Positions 35,170 to 42,445 of a stretch of DNA of 64,000 nt are shown here, piece by piece (position 1 is the first letter of the stretch; each line of letters starts with the position of its first letter). The notes beneath the pieces were generated by a model. That model did no database searches, was not told where the DNA came from, and worked only from the letters and a program-made list of their open reading frames with translations. The translations under genes and the position numbers were made by a program. Source of the DNA: a virus; IMG/VR virus record IMGVR_UViG_3300047089_000244, positions 105,967 to 169,966 of that record, one strand, 5' to 3'.

Positions 35170-35751
35170 TTAGGCGAATTGGCGCTCGTCTACAATGACC
35201 GGAGGGGCCGTGTTTTTGTTTTTGCTCGTCACTTGATAGAGCAAGTACGTACCCGCCGCCAATGCCGGAGCTACTGATTTGCCCACAACAGCTTCTACAC
35301 CTTCGACCGCAGTAATGACGCCGGTAGTCTCTGAGACGACAACGTTATCGGTGCGCTCTTTTGTGGTCGCTGGTTCTTTCAATGTTACGGTTGTCGCTGC
35401 CGACTGGATATGTTTACCAGTGCTGCGCTGTATCAATTCACCAAGAGCAACTATGACTTCAGTTTCTTCTTCTTTACCGCCTTTAGCTTTTGTCTCAGTG
35501 TATCCATTTTTTACAACCCAATCGGAGTTACTACCTGTAATCGGGCCAACAACAATAACTGCGCCAATGGCCAAATGGTTCTGAAGCTCCTTAAAAGGGG
35601 AATATGGGAGCGTGCTGCCTGCTTTGATGCCGCCTGATTCAACCTGCGAAGCTAGATCGACATATGTGGTCGTTCCAGTCTTGACAGTCTGTTTGCCGAT
35701 TCGTACGGACTGTGAGCGAGAAATCGCTCGGATGGGAAGGAATGGTGCCAT
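35170..35751 (-). CDS. Possible structural (decoration-like) protein
   Basis: 193 aa, beta-rich with Thr/Val/Gly (SVRIGKQTVKTGTTTYVDLA, TGVITAVEGVEAVVGKSVAP). Low cysteine, no motifs. Followed by a strong hairpin, implying abundant expression as its own unit, as expected of a virion coat or fibre-linked protein. Function not established. Confidence 0.5.
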   Translation of the reverse strand: MAPFLPIRAISRSQSVRIGKQTVKTGTTTYVDLASQVESGGIKAGSTLPYSPFKELQNHLAIGAVIVVGPITGSNSDWVVKNGYTETKAKGGKEEETEVIVALGELIQRSTGKHIQSAATTVTLKEPATTKERTDNVVVSETTGVITAVEGVEAVVGKSVAPALAAGTYLLYQVTSKNKNTAPPVIVDERQFA

Positions 35752-35870
35752 GATATTTGAGGCTCTTTCGTGTAGTGATTCGTTGTGGTCCTAATAACGC
35801 CGCCTACTTCCTTATCAAGGGTTCGGAGACTTCGGTATCCATCTATTCACCAACGGCGACCATCCGTTTT

Positions 35871-36887
35871 CTAGCGCACGCGCATAATAAAACAAAGACC
35901 CACGAAAGGCGGAGTCACGGAAACACCAGAGAGTTGAGTGTCCGTCGCTATAGAACCAGAGAGAGAGCTTCCCCCTGTCGAATAGGCTGCGCTCAAACCT
36001 GTGCTACCACCATGATTGTGTTCCCCGCCTTGATCCATGGAAGCGCTGGCAGATTCGCCACCTTCATTGAATTCCTGCAAATAAGCAGATTGCAAAGTAG
36101 CCGTATGTCCTTCGAGCGTTAAATGGTTGACAAACGCATTGCGTCGAGACCCAAGTTGAAAACCACCTTCAAATGTGTGATGGTGTTTACCATCCATAGC
36201 TATACCGTGATTATGAGCGCCAATGGTATGCGAATGTTCAAGCGAGACGGCCGTGACAGCATGGTGGTGCGTCAGGTCAACCGAGGAAGACCCTCCCACT
36301 TCACCCGTGTGAGTCAAATCGGTACCGCGCACAAAGCGTTCACGTAAATCCGGAATGAATCCTGAGCTAAGTCCTAGAGCATTAGGAATAGCGGACCAGG
36401 CGGTACCATCACAAACATGCCAGAGATTACCTGGTTCAGCACCAGATGAGTATTTGAACCAGAGAATAACACTTCCAAGAGTGAGAATGTTCGGGTCCAA
36501 CTTGTCGATCGTGATTGTTTCCTGCTTAATCGTTCTGTCATCAACGGCTTCCTCATCAATATGCTTGTTCAGAACGCTCTCTTCAGCGATATTTTCCGAT
36601 ATAACACCTTCAATATCTATCTGTTTAGATCCGACTGCGCGTTGCTTGAGTAAGTAGCGCTTGATTGCACTCGGTTCGATGGCCGAAGTCTGGATCGCGA
36701 GTCCGAGCCCCAGATTAGTCCAATGACCAGCACCAGGAAGTTCGTCGTGTGCATTGAGCGCTTCAGAAAGTCCACCTAAGTGGCTATGAGCATCGATGCG
36801 AACGAAATTATTCGCCAATTGCGAGTGTTCAAAGTCATCTTCCTCACTGTCCCAAACAGTGAGCCCAAGGTTAGCTGTCGTTATCAT
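35871..36887 (-). CDS. Tail fibre/receptor-binding protein, collar-type C-terminus
   Basis: 338 aa. The N-terminal VWDSEEDDFEHSQLANNFVR, then IDAHSHLGG is shared in outline with the next gene and likely forms the tail-attachment part. A helical stretch (IAEESVLNKHIDEEAVDDRT) is followed by a C-terminal collar-like domain: GSVILWFKY, WHVCDGTAW, IPDLRERFVRG, many HxH pairs, and PPFVGLCFIMRVR. Probably binds the host surface. Confidence 0.7.
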   Translation of the reverse strand: MITTANLGLTVWDSEEDDFEHSQLANNFVRIDAHSHLGGLSEALNAHDELPGAGHWTNLGLGLAIQTSAIEPSAIKRYLLKQRAVGSKQIDIEGVISENIAEESVLNKHIDEEAVDDRTIKQETITIDKLDPNILTLGSVILWFKYSSGAEPGNLWHVCDGTAWSAIPNALGLSSGFIPDLRERFVRGTDLTHTGEVGGSSSVDLTHHHAVTAVSLEHSHTIGAHNHGIAMDGKHHHTFEGGFQLGSRRNAFVNHLTLEGHTATLQSAYLQEFNEGGESASASMDQGGEHNHGGSTGLSAAYSTGGSSLSGSIATDTQLSGVSVTPPFVGLCFIMRVR

Positions 36888-37435
36888 GCGACTCTCCAGA
36901 TTGAGATGCGCCCATTAGTGAATGTGCACGAATGGCCTGAGCCATGACATCCCACTGTAAGAGTATCTTTTTCTTTCAGTTCTGCGCGCGCAAAATTCGT
37001 CGTGGTGACCGCTGCTTCTTTGGTAGATGACGCCCAATTGAAGAGCGTCAAGGTAGGAGTACCATTAACACGCACGAGACCTGTTAGGGCCGTATGTTCG
37101 TTAACATTTACCGCGCCTGTCAGTAAAAGACCAATTTCATATTTCCCCGTTGCAGACACTTCGAGTGATGGGCCGCCTGCTAGAGTTTTTTCTTCGGCGG
37201 CTGCAATCGTAAGTTCGCCACCTGTAGCGCTAACTTCAGGGAAAATTGAAGAGGCAATCAATGGGAAATTGATGGCTTCGGAAGCAATTCCCTCCGTGGG
37301 AATTAGAACGCCGCGCCCTGGCGAATGGTCGTGGGCATCCACCTTAGCCCAGTTATCCGCTAACTGTTCGTGATCGTAGGGGTCAAGGAGTAGGTTCCAG
37401 ATCCTAAGCCCCATCTTTGCTGAAGTACGCATCAC
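36884..37435 (-). CDS. Tail fibre-like protein paralogous at its N-terminus
   Basis: 183 aa. GLRIWNLLLDPYDHEQLADN, then WAKVDAHDHSPGRG parallels the neighbour's N-terminus; the C-terminal domain is beta-rich and ends ISIWRVA with two cysteines (GCHGSGHSC). Probably a shorter fibre or an adaptor. Start and stop overlap neighbours. Confidence 0.6.
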   Translation of the reverse strand: MMRTSAKMGLRIWNLLLDPYDHEQLADNWAKVDAHDHSPGRGVLIPTEGIASEAINFPLIASSIFPEVSATGGELTIAAAEEKTLAGGPSLEVSATGKYEIGLLLTGAVNVNEHTALTGLVRVNGTPTLTLFNWASSTKEAAVTTTNFARAELKEKDTLTVGCHGSGHSCTFTNGRISIWRVA

Positions 37436-37460
37436 TCATTATACGACCGAACGAAGCTAT

Positions 37461-37488
37461 GAAAAAGACCCACCAAAAGGCGGGTCTT
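37461..37488 (-). terminator. Rho-independent terminator after holin
   Basis: On the minus strand GACCCGCC, TTTT loop, GGTGGGTC, then TTTTT. It follows the holin gene's stop by about 27 bases and precedes the fibre genes, so it would end transcripts from the lysis genes. Confidence 0.75.
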
Positions 37489-37514
37489 GATCAAACTTAC
37501 TTGGATTCCGTTGA

Positions 37515-37742
37515 CTATGCTCCAGTGATCTTCTCAACCACTGCCGCAACGGTACCGACCGCAGCAACGATAGCTACTAGCGTAGGGCTAGTAATTCCGG
37601 TGCCCGGAACCAACGTAATGATGAAAGCTGCAACCGCAGCAGCCGTAACAGGGTTCTCCAGTTTTATGAGGTCCGCAAAGACTTCATGTAGAGAGATCCC
37701 TACCTTAGCAACGGTGCTCTTTCCTGCTAGATCTGTCCTCAT
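37515..37742 (-). CDS. Holin candidate
   Basis: 75 aa with two hydrophobic helices (about 30-46 and 52-70: AAVAAFIITLVPGTG and TLVAIVAAVGTVAAVVEKI), a charged N-terminus, and location 57 bases downstream of the lysin gene. Small two-helix proteins beside the endolysin commonly form the pore that releases it. Confidence 0.65.
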   Translation of the reverse strand: MRTDLAGKSTVAKVGISLHEVFADLIKLENPVTAAAVAAFIITLVPGTGITSPTLVAIVAAVGTVAAVVEKITGA

Positions 37743-37799
37743 GTGTTCCTTTCCTATCGATAGAAATACTACTACTCTACAAAGTATAGCACGAGGTTG

Positions 37800-38510
37800 C
37801 TATTTTGATCGTTTCTGAAGCTGTTCATAGCGGTAAAGACGATTCTCGATCTTCCAGCCGCTTTTCTTTGCCAAGTTTGTGATCAATTTGCGACGGCGAA
37901 GCATCTGCGCTCGCAAGAATAGGCGACGTAGATGCGCGGCAAGTGTCTTGCGCGCAACAATACGATCCCACTCGATGCACCAATTGTGCTCATCTGATGG
38001 CTGCCATGTATTTGGCTTAGGAGGCGTTGTAGTGAAGAAGTCGTCATCGAGAAGGCTGACATCGAGATTTTTACTCAATGCTTTGTCATAGTACTGAGTG
38101 CCGTCAGCAACCGTAGAAATACCCTCAGATGGACCACAAAGATGGGGGCGTCCTGTGTAATGGGCTGACCACAACCGATACTGGTGACGCTGAATGTTAT
38201 GGCGCTCAAGTTCTGCAACAAGGGCATCGACATTACTCAGACTCGTATAGAAGCCGGGGAGCTTGACCCCACGCTTGATCTGACGCACAAACCATGCTGG
38301 AGCGTCTGCAACAGTCGCGTCGCCGTTCTCGATATCGAGGATATCTGCATCCTCGCCAGAGTTAACAGCAATCGAGAGATGATGAGCCTTAGGCCATTTC
38401 TTAACATCCTCGTTATAGTTAGGCCAAGCTCCACCAACATACCCTGCGACCGCCTGTGCATTAGAAGGGATCTGACTGAGGTCGGTGCTGTCATACATGG
38501 TTATAGCCAT
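37800..38510 (-). CDS. Endolysin, glycoside-hydrolase-like (DUF1906/GH25-type barrel)
   Basis: 236 aa. The pattern MYDSTDLSQIPSNAQAVAGY, then WPNYNEDVKKWP, SIAVNSGEDADILDIENGDA, PGFYTS, LWSAHYTGRPHLC, DGTQYY, NLDVSLLDDDFF follows a TIM-barrel lysin type common in actinobacteriophages. DIENGD supplies acidic catalytic candidates. The last 60 residues are basic (RRLFLRAQMLRRRKLITNLA) and may bind the wall. It should cut peptidoglycan at lysis, released by the adjacent holin. Confidence 0.75.
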   Translation of the reverse strand: MAITMYDSTDLSQIPSNAQAVAGYVGGAWPNYNEDVKKWPKAHHLSIAVNSGEDADILDIENGDATVADAPAWFVRQIKRGVKLPGFYTSLSNVDALVAELERHNIQRHQYRLWSAHYTGRPHLCGPSEGISTVADGTQYYDKALSKNLDVSLLDDDFFTTTPPKPNTWQPSDEHNWCIEWDRIVARKTLAAHLRRLFLRAQMLRRRKLITNLAKKSGWKIENRLYRYEQLQKRSK

Positions 38511-38512
38511 AA

Positions 38513-38638
38513 CTATTTATCCTTCCCTAATGAGCGTACCTTATGGCAGCGCGAACAGATAAGGAACCAGTCGCCATGATATGCCTCAAAGGCTTCCCAT
38601 GAGTGACGTTTGAGGATCTTGCATACGAGTGCAAACAT
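38513..38638 (-). CDS. Small zinc-motif protein
   Basis: 41 aa (MFALVCKILKRHSWEAFEAY...). VCKILKRHSW followed by LICSRCHKVRSLG resembles DUF1660-like prophage proteins with CxxC ending. Unknown function. Confidence 0.5.
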   Translation of the reverse strand: MFALVCKILKRHSWEAFEAYHGDWFLICSRCHKVRSLGKDK

Positions 38639-38703
38639 TTGGCGGGTTCAGTCTCCATAATTGTTCACTCATTAGGGACCCGATCTCGCAAATAACCCAT
38701 ACT

Positions 38704-39117
38704 TTAATCCTCAATTGGCTCAAGACGAATACCGCCGACTAACGCATCGAACTCTTTACATCGACGGACAACGTAATGCAGAAGGTCATTGCAATTAGCG
38801 CTTCCTACTTCTATCTCCACGAGTTCCCCACGATAGTGGCCACATGCCTTATATTTGCTTCCCCGTATGTAAATCGTCAGATCAGGGATCGATAATCCCA
38901 GACAATATAAAAGCTGTTCAAAATCCAAAGCCTTAACCGATTGCTCGGCTGCCGCCGGAACTCGTAAATCGACTGCTATTGGCTTACGCCCAACAACGTA
39001 TGCATCATCAGTGCTCACGAGGAAACCGTTTTGAATCGGAGCGACTTCGTATTGGCCTCCGGATGGAATCGGGAAATGCTCCGAATGGTGGCGCTTGTGC
39101 TTATGGTGGCTCATCAT
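38704..39117 (-). CDS. Unknown protein with His-rich N-terminus
   Basis: 137 aa from the ATG at 39117, preceded by AAAGGATGAGG. It starts MMSHHKHKRHHSEHF, a His/Lys cluster like the C-terminal tails of two secreted proteins at the left end. The remainder is alpha/beta with several Cys (KALDFEQLLYCLG, CGHYRGELVEIEVGSANC). Unknown. Confidence 0.5.
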   Translation of the reverse strand: MMSHHKHKRHHSEHFPIPSGGQYEVAPIQNGFLVSTDDAYVVGRKPIAVDLRVPAAAEQSVKALDFEQLLYCLGLSIPDLTIYIRGSKYKACGHYRGELVEIEVGSANCNDLLHYVVRRCKEFDALVGGIRLEPIED

Positions 39118-39160
39118 CCTCATCCTTTCAGGGTAGAGATCGATTATCACCTATTCTCTA

Positions 39161-39175
39161 CCAGGATGATCCTGG
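39161..39175 (-). repeat. Palindromic hairpin after the last tRNA
   Basis: CCAGG ATGAT CCTGG lies 23 bases past the 3' end of the final tRNA of the array and just ahead of a second 7-bp inverted repeat (GTAGAGA/TCTCTAC). It may mark the end of the RNA transcript, but no T run follows. Confidence 0.4.
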
Positions 39176-39197
39176 ATTATCGCGCCCGTAAGTAAAG

Positions 39198-39266
39198 TCG
39201 CTCGTGCAGGAATCGAACCTGCGCCTGAAGATTATGATTCTCCTTGGCACCCATAGCCTACGAGCG
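39198..39266 (-). tRNA. tRNA-Met(CAT)
   Basis: Acceptor CGCTCGT/ACGAGCG (7 bp), anticodon stem GGAGA/TCTTC, loop ATCATAA, T-loop TTCGATT. Discriminator A, no encoded CCA. No C1:A72 mismatch, so elongator Met or (if modified) Ile-AUA reader. Last RNA gene of the array in transcription order. Confidence 0.85.
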
Positions 39267-39412
39267 TGGATTTCACCTACCGCTTGCACGGATCATCGGC
39301 TACTCAATGTAACACGCCGTCTACGTACTCCCTAATCCGGGGTGCGGTACGTAGCAAGGACAACGTGAGTTAGGTTCGATCCTCCGCTGTCGCAAAGCGG
39401 TACGTAACCATA

Positions 39413-39484
39413 AGCGTATAGCCGGGCTCGAACCGGCGACCCAAGCTTGGAAGGCTTGTGTGTTACCAACTACACTATACACGC
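39413..39484 (-). tRNA. tRNA-Gly(TCC)
   Basis: Acceptor GCGTGTA/TATACGC, anticodon stem CAAGC/GCTTG, loop CTTCCAA, T-loop TTCGAGC. No CCA encoded. Starts 5 bases after the stop of the Pth2 gene. Confidence 0.9.
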
Positions 39485-39489
39485 ATAAA

Positions 39490-39942
39490 CTACTTACGCA
39501 AGAAAAACTTGTGCCTTTTAGACCCTCTGTAACCCGTATCTGGGAGACCACCAGGGGTCATTTTCATCTCAGGATTTTTCTCTCGGTAGAGTTTGAACTC
39601 CTGAAACGTCGCTGCCGTGTGAGGATCGTCGCGATCTACAACCTCGACGCCAAGCGCTGTGACTGAGTGAGGGCGGATCTCCGTGTGACCCTCATCGATG
39701 ATGAGCTTCGTCTTGAAGCCTCGCTCCTCGATATAGTGCTTGATTACCATCAGGTGCATGTCATCCTCTGCCAGCATCACGAGCTTGCAGTAGTGACCGC
39801 CCTTGTACCAATCTGCAAGCAGATTGGGGTCGCTGATCCGGTACGCCTCGACGGCTGCATGCTGCCCCTGAGCAGTCATCTTGCCCGAGGTCATTCCGAG
39901 ACTTCTATTGATGAAGCTATACATGGCTGTTCGCATGCACAT
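39490..39942 (-). CDS. pth2: Peptidyl-tRNA hydrolase, Pth2 type
   Basis: 150 aa (possible later starts at codons 3 or 7). Residues 14-150 follow the Pth2 fold: an N-terminal RSLGMTSGKMTAQGQHAAVE (the Gly-Lys-x-x-Ala-Gln-x-x-His-Ala catalytic helix), a beta strand HYCKLVMLAED, helix and LIIDEGHTEIRPHSVTALGV, equivalent to DAGxTxI.PGS.TVLgi. Pth2 frees tRNA from peptidyl-tRNA that drops off the ribosome. It is the archaeal/eukaryotic form, also found in actinobacteria and other bacteria. Embedded in the phage tRNA array between tRNA-Gly and tRNA-Thr, so a role in tRNA recycling is strongly suggested by context. Confidence 0.8.
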   Translation of the reverse strand: MCMRTAMYSFINRSLGMTSGKMTAQGQHAAVEAYRISDPNLLADWYKGGHYCKLVMLAEDDMHLMVIKHYIEERGFKTKLIIDEGHTEIRPHSVTALGVEVVDRDDPHTAATFQEFKLYREKNPEMKMTPGGLPDTGYRGSKRHKFFLRK

Positions 39943-39956
39943 AGTCTATCACAGAG

Positions 39957-40027
39957 GCTTGCGCGGTGGGAACACTTCGGACTTTGGTCCTACTGACCGC
40001 AGTCTCACTCGCGTTCACCGCGCAAGC
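39957..40027 (-). ncRNA. 71-nt structured element with 12-bp closing stem
   Basis: GCTTGCGCGGTG pairs perfectly with CACCGCGCAAGC across 47 bases; an inner GGAC-TTTG-GTCC hairpin is present. It lies in the leader of the Pth2 gene. Similar motifs TGATACACTACG and TGATAGACTATG flank it. Could be a 5' UTR regulator, a processing signal or an independent small RNA. Confidence 0.5.
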
Positions 40028-40157
40028 TGTCTCCGAGCAGGGTCTCCGCTGAACGAACGTAGTGTATCACAAGTGCGCCCGCCCAGTTTGACCCAGACGC
40101 GCGCATGAGGACCCGAGGTCACCCAGCCGAACTGAATATGCCCGAAGCTAAGGTCCA

Positions 40158-40229
40158 AGCCTACACTCAGAATCGAACTGAGTTCTCTAGTTTACAAGAC
40201 TAGCGCGTCACCACTTACGCTTTGCAGGC
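40158..40229 (-). tRNA. tRNA-Thr(TGT)
   Basis: Acceptor GCCTGCA/TGTAGGC, anticodon stem CTAGT/ACTAG, loop CTTGTAA, T-loop TTCGATT. Its 5' end lies about 4-6 bases from the 3' end of the RNase P RNA. No CCA encoded. Confidence 0.9.
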
Positions 40230-40232
40230 ACA

Positions 40233-40579
40233 TCATGTAGTCGATAAGCCGGATTCTGTCGTTGGACGATCATCCTTCTCAGTGGCGTGCCGACTAGGCC
40301 CAACGACCCTTTGGCGCTTGAGCTAACCCGAGGTCTCACACGATTCCACTGGTCCCCATGTTACCGGGGACTGCTCCCACCAGCTAATGCCATAGGCAGA
40401 GCCCTTAGGCTTCGACACTTGGGATTGCATCTCTCGGCTTCGTATGCGGTCATAGCGGCCTAAGCCTCCCGCCATCCACGTCACCTATCCAGCACCCCTT
40501 GTGAGGGATCTGAGTTTCCCCAGACGAGATGTCCGGACTTTCCTCGGAGGGATCGGACCTCCGCGATCGTCTGACTACA
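40233..40579 (-). ncRNA. rnpB: RNase P RNA (rnpB), phage-encoded
   Basis: About 347 nt on the minus strand. P1 is TGTAGTC/GACTACA; P2 GACGATC/GATCGTC; P3 hairpin CGGAGG/CCTCCG. The universal 5' block GAGGAAAGTCCGGAC (CR-I, 5' strand of P4) and the universal 3' block CGACAGAATCCGGCTTATCG (CR-V, 3' strand of P4) are both intact and spaced as in bacterial RNase P. A CR-II-like AGAGATGCAATCCC and a strong GTCCCC/GGGGAC stem lie between. It should be the ribozyme that removes tRNA 5' leaders, probably using the host protein subunit. It is transcribed with the tRNAs it would process and is flanked by a tRNA-like element (5') and tRNA-Thr (3'). Confidence 0.95.
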
Positions 40580-40580
40580 G

Positions 40581-40679
40581 GATCATGATGGGATTCGAAC
40601 CCACACCTGGGCACTCGCCTCTGCCAATTGATCCACTTACAGAGTTCCGTACGCTTCTGCAAGCAGGCCCTACATGATC
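40581..40679 (-). ncRNA. tRNA-like element, irregular, upstream of RNase P RNA
   Basis: 99 nt. Perfect 7-bp acceptor GATCATG/CATGATC and a normal T-arm (GTGGG, TTCGAAT, CCCAT). The middle does not give a canonical D and anticodon arm; a D-loop-like AATTGGCAGAG sits where a variable arm should be. No anticodon can be assigned. It may be a decayed class II tRNA or a processing signal for the RNase P RNA 5' end, which begins 2 bases later. Confidence 0.5.
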
Positions 40680-40773
40680 ACCAAGCTTTCTCAGTCGCAC
40701 CCTGACACAACTCGACCCGCCAGAGGCGGGCCGGAAGTGAGGGAACGACCCTCGAACGACTTTCAAGCACTTG

Positions 40774-40826
40774 TTATATAGCAGGAATCGAACCCGCTAA
40801 GGGATATCCTTAGATAATCTTTAGAA
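40774..40826 (-). pseudogene. 3' fragment of a tRNA
   Basis: Good T-arm (GCGGG, TTCGATT, CCTGC) and a 3' acceptor strand TATATAA, but no matching 5' strand upstream and no normal D-arm; the next element begins immediately. Probably a remnant. Confidence 0.5.
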
Positions 40827-40827
40827 A

Positions 40828-40917
40828 CGGTACCGTGGGGATTCGAACCCAACCGCCTCGTTAGAGCGATTTCCCGCTTGAAAGGCGTTCTGCACTCCAA
40901 AGTGCTTTCATGGTACC
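40828..40917 (-). tRNA. tRNA of uncertain isotype, 89 nt
   Basis: Acceptor GGTACCA/CGGTACC (6 of 7 pairs), T-loop TTCGAAT. The anticodon region CGCCTTTCAAGCGGG gives only three good pairs in any register: TTC (Glu) or CAA (Leu) are the best readings. Long region before the T-arm with a 4-bp stem (CGCT/GGCG) suggests class II. Possibly degenerate. Confidence 0.45.
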
Positions 40918-40934
40918 CTGTGGTCGAACAGGTG

Positions 40935-41297
40935 TCAAGAGCCGTGTGTACGCTCCCGGTGGCAGTTCGAGCAAACGACCTCGCACTTGTCGATCTCCTC
41001 CTGGATAACTTCCAGGCGATATCGTTGTGCTACGAGCCAATTGACACTGCCAAACTTCTCCCCACGTACATGATCGAAGTCCATGACGTAGGGCGGATAC
41101 TGGACCCCGCAGTCGGCACAAGGAACTTCCTTTTGCGCGTTGATGTGCGCCATGATCTCAGCACGTTTGTTTGCCGCCCAGGTGTTGCGCTTGATCTTCC
41201 ACTCGGATAGCTGGTGCTCCGCGAGGTAGCGATCCTTGTTGCGCTGGTAACTCCGTTGTTGAGCGGCGCGCTGCTTGCCTTTGTCCTTGTACGGCAT
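40935..41297 (-). CDS. HNH homing endonuclease in tRNA array
   Basis: 120 aa from the ATG at 41297 (MPYKDKGKQRAAQQRSYQRN). Zinc-type HNH domain: CADCGVQYPPYVMDFDHVRG, then CEVVCSNCHRERT, with the DFDH and NCH catalytic/metal residues. Basic helical N-terminus. It lies between tRNA-Gly(GCC) and an irregular tRNA; the reading frame stays open back through the upstream tRNA. Such genes spread by cutting intergenic sites near tRNAs. Confidence 0.8.
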   Translation of the reverse strand: MPYKDKGKQRAAQQRSYQRNKDRYLAEHQLSEWKIKRNTWAANKRAEIMAHINAQKEVPCADCGVQYPPYVMDFDHVRGEKFGSVNWLVAQRYRLEVIQEEIDKCEVVCSNCHRERTHGS

Positions 41298-41329
41298 GCA
41301 CATTACACACCAGGATGGGTTCACTTCCA

Positions 41330-41402
41330 AGCAGCAGATGGGACTCGAACCCACAACCTCCACCTTGGCAAGGTGGCGCTCTAGCCATTGAGCTACTACT
41401 GC
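41330..41402 (-). tRNA. tRNA-Gly(GCC)
   Basis: Acceptor GCAGTAG/CTGCTGC, anticodon stem CCACC/GGTGG, loop TTGCCAA, T-loop TTCGAGT. No CCA encoded. Confidence 0.92.
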
Positions 41403-41607
41403 GCGTGCGACTCGTTTCTTCGCGAGGAGAGTCACCATCCCCGTCCATTTTTATCCGCCCTACGCTTCGCTTGTCCCCGGAGGGGCGGGTTTCAAACCGC
41501 GCTTATCGTGTATATGGGCCTTCTACGAAGTGAGTAGCTCATCACGAACGGGACGCGCGAAGGTCGTCGTGAACTTCCTCCAGCAATGACCGCATTATGA
41601 GCTAAGT

Positions 41608-41631
41608 CCCCCGTGCTGGAGTCGAACCAGC
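41608..41631 (-). pseudogene. 3' end remnant of a tRNA-Arg-like gene
   Basis: T-arm GCTGG, TTCGACT, CCAGC followed by ACGGGGG and ACT, nearly the same as the 3' end of the intact tRNA-Arg(TCG) at 42,108. No 5' half nearby; the HNH gene at 41.6-42.2 kb lies between the two copies. Confidence 0.55.
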
Positions 41632-41634
41632 CTA

Positions 41635-42189
41635 CTATGAGCTTCCACGATGCCATCTCATTGTAAGTCCAGGCACCGAAGAAATGCAAGCTCGCCAGTA
41701 ACCACCCACAAAGGCCGTTCGTTTCCGATGGCAGTTCGAACAGAGCACATCGCACTTGGCAATCTCAGTTTCTATCGTTGGCACATCGTAACCTGATGCA
41801 GTCATGTCAGACACCGCAGCAACCTTCTGACTGGGGTCGCGATGATCAAAGTCAAGCACAACCGGATCAGACTCGCCACAATTGATACAGGGATGCTTTT
41901 GAAGGTAGTCCCAAATCCATGCTTGCGCGCGCTCCTGAACAATCCTTTTGCGAGCTTTCGTCCTTGCTTTGATACGATCCTTGTTCCGTAAATAGTGCGC
42001 GTCTGAAACGATCTTCTGACATGCTTTACAGTGAGCTTGATGTTTGTCGCCTTTGGTAGCAAACTCTTTGAGTGGCTTCTCAAGTTCGCATTTACCGCAG
42101 ATCTTAGTCCCCCCGGCTGGAATCGAACCAGCGACGGTCGTGGATTCGAAGTCCACCGCTCTGTCCTCTGAGCTACGAAGGGTTGTCAT
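41635..42189 (-). CDS. HNH endonuclease, frame open through a tRNA gene
   Basis: The body (from about 42,105) has an N-terminal CGKCELEKPLKEFA...CKACQ ribbon, a basic helix and an HNH domain: CINCGESDPVVLDFDHRDPS, then CDVLCSNCHRKRT. The only in-frame ATGs lie at 42,189 or upstream, so the ORF reads through the whole tRNA-Arg(TCG) gene. Either the start codon is unusual, or the protein is made from a transcript where the tRNA is not excised, or the gene is decaying. Listed end uses the ATG at 42,189. Confidence 0.65.
   Translation of the reverse strand: MTTLRSSEDRAVDFESTTVAGSIPAGGTKICGKCELEKPLKEFATKGDKHQAHCKACQKIVSDAHYLRNKDRIKARTKARKRIVQERAQAWIWDYLQKHPCINCGESDPVVLDFDHRDPSQKVAAVSDMTASGYDVPTIETEIAKCDVLCSNCHRKRTAFVGGYWRACISSVPGLTMRWHRGSS
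42108..42182 (-). tRNA. tRNA-Arg(TCG)
   Basis: Acceptor CCCTTCG/CGGGGGG (two G-U pairs), anticodon stem GTGGA/TCCAC, loop CTTCGAA, T-loop TTCGATT. Directly followed by the HNH coding body. No CCA encoded. Confidence 0.88.
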
Positions 42190-42218
42190 ACCTATTATCA
42201 TCGCGTATTGACTTCGAA

Positions 42219-42401
42219 TCAGGCATGAGGTTCGAAGTCCCACCAACGTCGCATAGTTTCAAGAGCGACCTCGGCAATATCTCGATATTCGTCACGGACC
42301 TCTTCGTGCGCTTCGAGCCAAGGTATAGCTCGCGCAGAAAAGTCTTTCTCCTCAGCCTCATAAATGGCTTGAGCTACTCGCTCTATCAATTTCGTCTCCA
42401 T
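42219..42401 (-). CDS. Small acidic protein, unknown function
   Basis: 60 aa (METKLIERVAQAIYEAEEKD...RWWDFEPHA). Helical. Resembles small phage proteins of the pattern IxxVAxAIYxA, but function is unknown. Sits between tRNA-Lys and tRNA-Arg. Confidence 0.55.
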   Translation of the reverse strand: METKLIERVAQAIYEAEEKDFSARAIPWLEAHEEVRDEYRDIAEVALETMRRWWDFEPHA

Positions 42402-42445
42402 TTAGATTCGAAGTCTCAGGTCCTCATCCGTAGGACAGGGGAAGG

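Noticed and set aside
39301-39412. Possible tRNA around GGTTCGATCC near 39,373
   Set aside because: The stem beside the loop has only two or three pairs and no acceptor match; TACGTACCGC occurs twice but gives no cloverleaf.
41401-41520. A further tRNA around the GGCGGGTTTCAAACCGC motif
   Set aside because: Only a T-arm-like hairpin is present; no acceptor or anticodon arm pairs on either strand.
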